Source: Streptococcus cuniculi (GTDB lineage: Bacteria > Bacillota > Bacilli > Lactobacillales > Streptococcaceae). From it: 64,000 nt of DNA. Location: contig NZ_SPPD01000013.1 of the NCBI RefSeq assembly GCF_004570575.1, positions 1 to 64,000 of the forward strand, read 5' to 3'. Below the pieces are notes generated by a model that had not been told where the DNA came from, made no database searches, and saw only the letters and a list, made by a program, of their open reading frames with translations. Shown here piece after piece: positions 1 through 6,238 of the stretch; the stretch's first letter is position 1; the number at the start of each line of letters is the position of its first letter. The position numbers were made by a program, and so were the translations under genes.

Positions 1-194
1 TTTGAGAAGTGCCTATCCCTTGACTGCTCTTCCCTTACACAAACGAGTCGCTTATCCAATTATAAGTTTACGTGCTCAAAGTCACAGTTAGTTGTGCTTG
101 ATAGGAAGAGCTACACCTATAAAAATGCGAGGTAGTAGCTGAACTACTCACTTACTCTCCTCCCCGTGATTTGTAGTAGTAATAGGCCTTCTCT
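1..194 (-). ncRNA. Structured RNA, 6S-like candidate (3' end at window edge)
   Basis: No ORF explains this stretch. On the minus strand a TATAAT box (206-201) sits about 7 bases before position 194. The transcript would start GAGAAGGCCTAT (193-182) and end ATAGGCACTTCTC (16-4). These two ends pair as a 12-bp stem with one bulged A, closing a molecule of about 190 nt. Inside are GTAGT/ACTAC and GCTCTTCC/GGAAGAGC pairings. Size and end-to-end pairing suit 6S RNA, but the internal branching is not an obvious 6S rod, so the class is a guess. No RNase P or tmRNA hallmark was seen. The terminator would lie left of the window. Confidence 0.45.
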
Positions 195-200
195 CTTTAT

Positions 201-206
201 ATTATA
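201..206 (-). promoter_or_regulatory. -10 box for minus-strand structured RNA
   Basis: A perfect TATAAT on the minus strand lies 7 bases before the inferred RNA start. The -35 region (about 224-229) matches consensus poorly and falls inside a 9-bp inverted repeat (GCACAACAC at 221-229, GTGTTGTGC at 241-249). That repeat could be an operator or a divergent control element between this RNA and the surface-protein gene. Confidence 0.45.
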
Positions 207-281
207 GTCCAAAATAAAGCGCACAACACATTTTCATTCAGTGTTGTGCCTTGAGTGAAACGAAAGGAATGATTTATAAAA

Positions 282-1467
282 ATGAAAAAACTTATTGTAC
301 TCGGAGCAGCCTTGTTGCTTTTGTGTAGTTCTTCTAGTGTAAGTGCCGTGACGGCAGCAAATGTTGACACCTCGCAAGGATCTGTGGATGTGACTCTTCT
401 TGGTGCGACAGAATCGTCTGATGGAACAGTTGTCTATTCTTATCAGGTATCGCTTCTGCCTGTACTCTCCAGCGATCACATTCAGACAGCCAACTCTTTT
501 GCGGTAACTGTCCCAGCCTTGGTAAAAGAAACAAAATTTACCTTGATTGGTACTCATGAGGTGGAGCTAGACCAAAATGGAGAGTATACACCTAGCCATA
601 AACCTGTAGAAGTTTCGGTTCCGTTAGGTAAGCAAGATGCTAAAACCTATTATGATGATGACTCGGATCATTCTCTTCCGACCTATAACGCGATTGCAGC
701 TAGTGATGCCAACCCAGAGAATAGAGAATAAGGTTTTAGATTTTAATGGCGTGGAACCCGGTATGGTTGAGTTGGATGATGTCAAACAATACGGTCTTGT
801 GTCCAAGGTTCGCTATCCCGTTGCGGTCCGTGTAGACTTAGTGGTTGACAAAGAAGTTGCCAAGCAGAATCCTCGTTTGGCAGTTGATGTTCGCAATGTC
901 TGGAGAAGTTTTTATGAGAGTGATCGGTATTCAGATTATAGTGATGGGGCACAAACCATAGAGGATTACCGTAGAACTCTTGGAGAGTATTCTCCATCCT
1001 ATCGTTATGTGGGCAATCCGAGTCTGATTAAGCCTGGTTCTTTTGACAATGATGGCCTACATTTGGCGGGCGATGTAGCGATTACCAAAGCAACAGGAGA
1101 CTGGTCTCACATCGGGCGTGATGTTTCACCGGGCTTCAATTATGTAGATACCTTTAATTTGCATCGAAACGTTGCTGTACGGTACATTGCACCTGAATAT
1201 GAGGACTTGGCGGACATTGCAGTAGTGGAGTATGTGCCTAGCACAGAGGCATCTAGCACTTTGCCAGATGGCACAGATACTGGTGTAGATTCTTCACAGG
1301 CAGGAGGAGCTAAGGCGAAGCAGCGCAAGGTTCTTCCGGCTACAGGGGAGCAAGTCTCTGTATGGTTAGTGGCGCTAGGTCTCCTCATTCTAGTGGTAGC
1401 TGTCTTTATTTATCGAAGAAAGAAATCGGATAAACGGTTCGACCTTAACGGTCCAAAAGCACGATGA
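282..1467 (+). pseudogene. LPXTG cell-wall-anchored surface protein, frameshifted
   Basis: Two overlapping frames make one protein. The first (282-731) begins with a signal peptide (MKK, then hydrophobic residues to about 22). The second frame carries the rest to 1467 and ends in a sorting signal: LPATG, a hydrophobic segment, and a basic tail RRKK. Such proteins are covalently attached to peptidoglycan by sortase A. The frame is broken at 717-730, where GAGAATA occurs twice in tandem; removing one copy rejoins ...NPEN with KVLDFNG... in one frame of about 392 residues. No known domain was recognised in the ectodomain. As written, the product would be secreted but truncated and unanchored. 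The AAAGGA upstream is a weak, rather distant ribosome site. Confidence 0.8.
717..730 (+). repeat. 7-bp tandem duplication causing the frameshift
   Basis: GAGAATA is present twice head to tail (717-723 and 724-730). Seven bases shift the reading frame by one and create the TAA at 729-731. Short tandem copies like this can be gained or lost by replication slippage, so the break may be reversible. Confidence 0.85.
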
Positions 1468-1502
1468 ACACACCGCATTTAATAGGGATGCGGTGTGTTT
1501 TG
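1467..1502 (+). terminator. Terminator after LPXTG gene
   Basis: ACACACCGCAT pairs with ATGCGGTGTGT around a short loop and is followed by TTTT. The stem starts at the stop codon of the surface-protein gene. Confidence 0.8.
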
Positions 1503-1686
1503 TCCATCTTTACACGGTGGCTAAACCCCATGGCAGGTAACCCTGAGAGCGTTTGTCAGGCAGTGAAATTTCAGGCTCCATCCAATATGTTTCAGATGTC
1601 TTGCAGGTGATAGAGGAGATGGTATTAAATGATACGTAATCTTATGGAGGCTGTTCTCGTTGAAAATGGCTTCTGCAATCTTCTTT

Positions 1687-1717
1687 CATTGTCAGAATGA
1701 AGGAGGTGTGCTATACT
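1687..1717 (+). promoter_or_regulatory. Promoter giving a near-leaderless transcript
   Basis: TTGTCA (1687-1692), a 17-base spacer ending in TGTGC, and TATACT lie immediately before the ATG at 1726. A start about 7 bases after the -10 would put the 5' end at or within two bases of that ATG, leaving no room for a ribosome site. The GGAGG seen at about 1702 would lie inside the promoter spacer and not be transcribed. Confidence 0.5.
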
Positions 1718-1725
1718 GGTCTATT

Positions 1726-2574
1726 ATGTTTAGAAAGAAACCAATTTATTCGATCGTCCTTGCCATTGTGGTGCTAGTTGGAGCACTTATAGGAGCTATC
1801 GTCTTGCGTCCAAGGCTGGATACCCACCACTTTATCCAATCAACCACGCCCACCCTCTTTTTTCACGGCTATGGCAGTAGTGCCAATGCGGAGAAACACA
1901 TGACACAGGCAGCCAAAAACGCCGGGGTCACGAATACCATTATCCGCGCTGATGTGGACGAAAAAGGGGAAGTCACTCTGACAGGCGAGATTCCTAACGG
2001 AGCTATCAATCCGATTGTAGAAGTCAATTATCAAGACAATCGCAATGCGGATTATCATCAAGACGCCCGTTATGCCAAGGCTGTTGTGACCAAGCTCCAG
2101 TCAAGGTATGGATTTACCAAAATGAACATGGTCGGTCATTCCATGGGAAATATGTCGATTCTTTTCTATCTTTTGGACAATGCCCACGAAAAAGACCTCC
2201 CTCAGGTGCAGAAGCAGGTCCATATTGCCAATCATGTCAATGGTTTGGAGGGAATGGACTTGCCTGACCATCACCGTGTCGATGAGGTGACAGGCCGGCC
2301 CGAGGAGATGAGTGCCAGTTATCGGCAGCTGCTCGCTCTTCGTGATCAATATCCCAGTCAGCAAATTGATGTCTTAAATATCTATGGTGATGTGAAAGAT
2401 GGGTCCGACGGATCTGTGCTGAATAGTTCCTCAAAGAGTTTGCGGTATCTGGTCGCAGACCGCGCTAAATCCTATCGGGAAGAAAAAATGACAGGCAAAC
2501 TAGCCCAGCATAGCCAATTGCATGAGAATCCTGCAGTCGATGCCCTGTTGATTGAATTTTTATGGGGGAAATAG
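1726..2574 (+). CDS. Alpha/beta hydrolase, DUF915 family
   Basis: The protein is 282 aa from the ATG at 1726. It has an N-terminal membrane anchor or signal segment (about 7-27), an oxyanion-type HGYGSS motif (about 47-52) and the nucleophile elbow GHSMG with Ser about 139. This is the layout of DUF915 hydrolases, which are surface-exposed lipase/esterase-like proteins of Firmicutes with no firmly known substrate. The frame stays open to a TTG at 1660 that has TGGAGG nine bases upstream, adding 22 residues. I prefer 1726 because the hydrophobic segment then sits at the N-terminus. The gene stands alone between two terminator or repeat regions. Confidence 0.75.
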   Translation: MFRKKPIYSIVLAIVVLVGALIGAIVLRPRLDTHHFIQSTTPTLFFHGYGSSANAEKHMTQAAKNAGVTNTIIRADVDEKGEVTLTGEIPNGAINPIVEVNYQDNRNADYHQDARYAKAVVTKLQSRYGFTKMNMVGHSMGNMSILFYLLDNAHEKDLPQVQKQVHIANHVNGLEGMDLPDHHRVDEVTGRPEEMSASYRQLLALRDQYPSQQIDVLNIYGDVKDGSDGSVLNSSSKSLRYLVADRAKSYREEKMTGKLAQHSQLHENPAVDALLIEFLWGK

Positions 2575-2734
2575 TTCAAAAGAGGTTGGGACAAGGTTTT
2601 GATTTTTGAGATTCTGTATCATCAAATCTTCAAACTTGATAAATGAAATACCAAAAGCGGATAAAACAGAATTCTGAGGGGTAGAAAACTAGTTTTAGTC
2701 GCTTTTTCTATTTAGGGTTGGACTTTTGCTCCAG

Positions 2735-2834
2735 CCTTTTTCTCATTTCTAGGCTTGGATTGAAAAAGTCCACTGGATAGCCTCGCTCTCTTATTTCTAG
2801 GCTCGGGTTGACAAAGTCCACTGGACTTTGTCAA
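2735..2834. repeat. Two-unit stem-loop repeat
   Basis: Two direct copies of a module containing ATTTCTAGGCT and AAAGTCCACTGGA lie in tandem. The second ends in a perfect 12-bp hairpin, TTGACAAAGTCC / GGACTTTGTCAA (2808-2819, 2823-2834), which overlaps the stop of the minus-strand permease gene and may serve as its terminator. Related modules occur at 34684-34704, 41357-41460, 48680-48705 and 49662-49688. Confidence 0.7.
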
Positions 2835-3613
2835 TTACCTACACTGCTGAATTTTTTCATGCCGTGTTTGAAGAGGGTGTAGTTGAGGGTAAAGATGATG
2901 AGGACGACGAGGGGGAGGAGGAGGCCGATGGAGCTGATATTTAGAAAATGAAGGGCTGGGAAGTAGGAGGTAAAGGCGTAGGGGAAGACAAAGATGAGCA
3001 GGATCTGAATGGCGGTTGGGTAGATTTTAATGGGGTATTGGGCCATTTGGTTGAGTGAGAAAATCCCCATGGTAATCGGAAAGGATTCGACAATCCAAAA
3101 GGCAAGCGCAGTAGGCCCCAGCTGGATAGCAGCGTAGAGCAGGCCGATACAGATACAAATCAAGGCAAACAAGACCAATTCTCCCAAATTCCATTGGAGT
3201 TGTAAGAGCTGATAGGCCTTACTGGTTGCAATGATGCCGATAATCGTCGTTCCGATTCCTTGCAGTTGGATGCGTTCTGAAATAAGTTGAAAAAGGGGAT
3301 TGACAGGTAACAGCATGAGCCGTTCAAAATCTCCCTCGCGGATATAACGGCTACCAAACATCCATAGATTGTCAAAGAAAATCAGGTGTACCGACCGTCC
3401 AATGGTTGAAATGCCGTAGATAAAGAGCATTTGTCCGTAAGAAAATCCTGCAATTTCCTTGATGTTACCAAACAAGACATTGAGGAAGATGAGATAGACA
3501 ACTTGCTCTATGAGCGAAGAAAGCAGTCCGATAAAGAAGTCCATGCGATAAGACATGGCAGCAATCAGAAAGGACTTGATATTGTAGTAATAAAGTGTGG
3601 CGTATCGTTTCAT
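2831..3613 (-). CDS. ABC-2 type exporter permease (second subunit)
   Basis: A 260-aa hydrophobic protein with about six membrane segments, resembling the COG3694-type permeases of daunorubicin-like exporters. The ATG at 3613 is chosen because GGAGG, overlapping the end of the preceding gene, lies five bases before it; an in-frame TTG at 3625 has no such site. It is the last gene of an ATPase-permease-permease operon transcribed leftward. The substrate is unknown. With the partner permease it probably forms the membrane channel of a heterodimeric exporter. Confidence 0.75.
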   Translation of the reverse strand: MKRYATLYYYNIKSFLIAAMSYRMDFFIGLLSSLIEQVVYLIFLNVLFGNIKEIAGFSYGQMLFIYGISTIGRSVHLIFFDNLWMFGSRYIREGDFERLMLLPVNPLFQLISERIQLQGIGTTIIGIIATSKAYQLLQLQWNLGELVLFALICICIGLLYAAIQLGPTALAFWIVESFPITMGIFSLNQMAQYPIKIYPTAIQILLIFVFPYAFTSYFPALHFLNISSIGLLLPLVVLIIFTLNYTLFKHGMKKFSSVGN

Positions 3614-3614
3614 C

Positions 3615-4394
3615 CTAACCTCCAAAAATGACCAAGCGTTTTTTGGCTTCTTGCCAGAGGAGATACATCAGTCCAGCTAGGACAGGCACCCAGACGAGTT
3701 GTACCCAAAAGAGGCTGGTGTCCACTTCTTTTCCCAAGAGGATATTGATGGGAAAATTAACCGCAAAGCTATAAGGTAGAAAGCTGAGAACTTTAGCAAT
3801 CGGTGCAGGATAAAAACTCAAGGGCAACAGCACCCCTGCTGACAGATTGAAAATGCCTTCTCGCAAGATAAAGAGCCCCCAAGTATTAACCGTGTAAAAG
3901 GAGAGGAGCCCAAATCCCAAATCCATCAGCTGCACCATGAACATCCCAAGGAGACTGGTCAGGAGAAACAGCGCCCAGGTTTGTGCATCGGGGAGGTAAA
4001 GATTGGGATGGATGAGAGGAAGGACGGCTAAAACGAGGATAAATTTTGCTCCCTCGATGATTTTCATGCCAAAATCTTGAAAGAAAAGGGCAGTTATCGG
4101 GGAGTAGGGCAACAGTAGTTCGCCTGTGATTGTTCCCTTGACAATGGAGCTGGCGAGGTCGCGTCCGATGCCAAAGCTATTGAGATTGTTCAGGAGATTG
4201 GCAAAAATAATGTAGGTGGTAAAGGTCGCAAGGCTATAGCCGTTAACCTCCGACTGGCTAGCAAAAATCGTTTTCCAGACAAAGAGAGACACTAGTGTTT
4301 TCACCAACATGGAGGCGAGTGTTGCCACGAAAAAGGACTTGTACTGCAATTGGAGCAACAACATCTGCCGAGTGACGTGAAGATACTTAGTCAT
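3615..4394 (-). CDS. ABC-2 type exporter permease (first subunit)
   Basis: A 259-aa protein with about six membrane segments, resembling COG4587-type permeases. The ATG at 4394 lies inside the end of the ATPase gene (the ATGACTAA overlap couples the two) and is preceded by GAGGAGGGG. A longer in-frame start at 4433 would lie within the ATPase frame and has no ribosome site. It works with the next permease and the ATPase. Drug, antimicrobial-peptide or lipid export is possible, but nothing in the sequence identifies the cargo. Confidence 0.75.
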   Translation of the reverse strand: MTKYLHVTRQMLLLQLQYKSFFVATLASMLVKTLVSLFVWKTIFASQSEVNGYSLATFTTYIIFANLLNNLNSFGIGRDLASSIVKGTITGELLLPYSPITALFFQDFGMKIIEGAKFILVLAVLPLIHPNLYLPDAQTWALFLLTSLLGMFMVQLMDLGFGLLSFYTVNTWGLFILREGIFNLSAGVLLPLSFYPAPIAKVLSFLPYSFAVNFPINILLGKEVDTSLFWVQLVWVPVLAGLMYLLWQEAKKRLVIFGG

Positions 4395-5370
4395 GGAGCC
4401 CCTCCTCGTAAATGCGCTTGACAATCTGCTCAATCGTGACCTCTTTCATGGTCACATCCTCAATCGGGTATTGGGTAAAAGCCAGCTGGATGATGTGGGC
4501 ATTGCTATGGTGTTCGGTCTGGTAATGAACCTCAAAATGATGCGAATCGATCTGCTCCCATTCAAGATAGGGAGCTTGTAGCGGTGCTTCAATGGCAGCA
4601 TGGGTCGTAAAGGCAATCGTTTTGACCTTGGAAAAGTTGGTTCTCAAATGTTCTAGGCTTCCGTCATAGACCTTCTGCCCCTTATCAATGATGACAATCC
4701 GATCGCAGAGGCTTTCAATATCCTGCATATCATGGGAAGTAATCAAGAAAGTTGTCAGATATTCCTCATTCATGGTGCGGATGAAGTCGCGAATCAGCTC
4801 CTTGACGCTGGCGTCAAGTCCGATGGTTGGTTCATCCAGAAAGACAACAGCAGGCTGGTGGAGGAAAATGGCCGCAAATTCACACTTGACCCGCTGACCG
4901 AGAGAAAGGTTGCGGACAGGTTGGTGGAGAATCGTCTCTAATTCCAAGAGCTCCGTCAGGCGTTTGAGGCGTTCTTGGTAAAGCGAATCTGGAACATCGT
5001 AAATCTTGGCATGAAGAAAAAAGGATTCGATGACAGGGATGTCCCATCTAAGGTGGGATTTCTGACCAAACAAGACACCGATTTGCCGATTGACAGCTGT
5101 CCGATTCTTGGCAGGCGAAAGACCATTGATGAAGACCTGTCCCTCATCAGGATAGAGCACCCCTGTTAGCATCTTAATGGTCGTTGATTTCCCGCTCCCA
5201 TTTGAGCCGATATAGCCAATGATTTCGCCTTTTTGGCCGGTTAGGGAAATGTCCTTAACCGCTGGGATATAGCGTTTTTTAGGATGGAAAAAAGACTTAA
5301 TTGAACCTATTAAGCCAGCTTCCTTATCCACAATCGCGTAAGTTTTTGATACATGTTGTGCTTCAATCAT
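4387..5370 (-). CDS. ABC transporter ATP-binding protein (exporter)
   Basis: A 327-aa cytoplasmic ATPase with Walker A GSNGSGKST (55-63), signature LSLGQ (155-159), Walker B VVFLDEP (175-181) and switch histidine H213. The extra C-terminal region of about 90 residues is usual for the COG4586/NatA-like group that partners ABC-2 permeases. AAGGAGG stands four bases before the ATG. It is the first gene of the operon. Its promoter (TTGCAT, 17 bases, TAATAT; minus strand 5452-5424) has a cre-like site just downstream, suggesting carbon catabolite control. Confidence 0.85.
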   Translation of the reverse strand: MIEAQHVSKTYAIVDKEAGLIGSIKSFFHPKKRYIPAVKDISLTGQKGEIIGYIGSNGSGKSTTIKMLTGVLYPDEGQVFINGLSPAKNRTAVNRQIGVLFGQKSHLRWDIPVIESFFLHAKIYDVPDSLYQERLKRLTELLELETILHQPVRNLSLGQRVKCEFAAIFLHQPAVVFLDEPTIGLDASVKELIRDFIRTMNEEYLTTFLITSHDMQDIESLCDRIVIIDKGQKVYDGSLEHLRTNFSKVKTIAFTTHAAIEAPLQAPYLEWEQIDSHHFEVHYQTEHHSNAHIIQLAFTQYPIEDVTMKEVTIEQIVKRIYEEGLHD

Positions 5371-5403
5371 AGCGCCTCCTTACAGGCTAGAGGTATTCAG
5401 TAG

Positions 5404-5418
5404 AGAAAACGTTTGCAT
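5404..5418 (-). promoter_or_regulatory. cre-like CcpA site before the ABC operon
   Basis: Minus-strand ATGCAAACGTTTTCT matches the cre consensus WTGNAARCGNWWNCA at 14 of 15 positions. It lies shortly after the -10 TAATAT (minus 5429-5424), a position from which CcpA would block transcription. Confidence 0.5.
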
Positions 5419-5423
5419 TAACT

Positions 5424-5452
5424 ATATTAGCACTTTTATATTGGAAATGCAA
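5424..5452 (-). promoter_or_regulatory. Promoter of the ABC exporter operon
   Basis: Minus strand: TTGCAT, 17-base spacer, TATAAT-like TAATAT, about 55 bases before the ATPase start codon. Confidence 0.5.
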
Positions 5453-5537
5453 GAGATTATCAGTTGTAAAGGAAAAAGGAGAGAAACCCCGTTTGTTAGT
5501 GACGGAAAGCAGAGTTTTCCCCATGTCTATTTCAACT

Positions 5538-5567
5538 AAAAAAGAAGTGAGACTATCTGTCTCAACT
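5538..5567 (-). terminator. Terminator after tetR
   Basis: Minus strand: TGAGAC-loop-GTCTCA followed by a T-rich run (CTTCTTTTTT), just beyond the TetR stop codon. Confidence 0.6.
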
Positions 5568-5576
5568 CCCAGCTTG

Positions 5577-6113
5577 TTATGGTAATAATTTCATGACCAA
5601 GTCCGTCATTTCAGTGGGTGATTCGGTCTTTCCCTTGTTAATCCAAGCTTGGACAATTCCAAAGAAGGCATTGGCAAAGTAGATGCTACGGTAGTCTTTT
5701 TCCACTTCTGATAAGGTGTCAAGGCGGCTATTACCGTCTGTCACATCATTGCTGATGAAGAGACGGACCTTGTTGATGAGAAAGGCTTGGATTTCCTGAC
5801 TGCCGTTGTGGGTCAGGAGGGCAGAGAGGAGTTGCTCCCGGTAGAGGAGAACAAAGATTTCAAGAAAGACCTCCTTACGATCGGGTTCATACTGGGTGAC
5901 AATGTCTTCAATCTCCACAAACAGAGCTTCTTGATAGGCTTCGATCAGCTGGTATTTGTCCCGATAATGGGTGTAAAAACTAGAGCGACTGATGCCGGCC
6001 GTTTGGGCGAGATGCGTGGTCGTAATCTCGTTAAAGCGCTGGTGCTGTAAGCAGGTGACCATGGCTTCCAAGATGGCTTTTTTTGTTTCTTCGCGTCGTG
6101 TATCTGTGCCCAT
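5577..6113 (-). CDS. TetR/AcrR family transcriptional regulator
   Basis: A 178-aa regulator with an N-terminal helix-turn-helix (about 28-50, ending SRSSFYTHYRDK) and a ligand-binding C-terminal half. It is divergent from the YhgE/Pip gene. The 125-bp gap holds two nearly identical 19-bp palindromes, TTTRGACA-N3-TGTCTAAA, one near its own start and one over the neighbour's ribosome site. It probably represses both itself and the membrane protein until a ligand, perhaps a membrane-active compound, is bound. Confidence 0.85.
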   Translation of the reverse strand: MGTDTRREETKKAILEAMVTCLQHQRFNEITTTHLAQTAGISRSSFYTHYRDKYQLIEAYQEALFVEIEDIVTQYEPDRKEVFLEIFVLLYREQLLSALLTHNGSQEIQAFLINKVRLFISNDVTDGNSRLDTLSEVEKDYRSIYFANAFFGIVQAWINKGKTESPTEMTDLVMKLLP

Positions 6114-6133
6114 CTCTTCTCCTTTTGTACAAT

Positions 6134-6152
6134 TTTAGACAATATGTCTAAA
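6134..6152. promoter_or_regulatory. TetR operator, site 1
   Basis: Palindrome TTTAGACA-ATA-TGTCTAAA, 19 bp, with perfect 8-bp arms. It lies just upstream of the tetR start. Confidence 0.75.
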
Positions 6153-6167
6153 AACGGTTTGTCAAAC

Positions 6168-6195
6168 TTGATTTTGCTATCTAGCTTTGTATAAT
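6168..6195 (+). promoter_or_regulatory. Promoter of the YhgE/Pip gene
   Basis: TTGATT (6168-6173), 16-base spacer, TATAAT (6190-6195). It lies between the two operators. Confidence 0.65.
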
Positions 6196-6209
6196 ATACT
6201 ATATCACAT

Positions 6210-6228
6210 TTTGGACAGCGTGTCTAAA
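6210..6228. promoter_or_regulatory. TetR operator, site 2
   Basis: Palindrome TTTGGACA-GCG-TGTCTAAA, 19 bp, with one mismatch between arms. It runs into the AAAGGAG ribosome site of the YhgE/Pip gene and is 76 bp from site 1, centre to centre. Confidence 0.75.
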
Positions 6229-6238
6229 GGAGAATGTC

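Noticed and set aside
1..194. RNase P RNA, tmRNA or a riboswitch at the left edge
   Set aside because: The closing stem limits it to about 190 nt, no P4-type or tag-peptide hallmarks are seen, and it is not the leader of a following gene.
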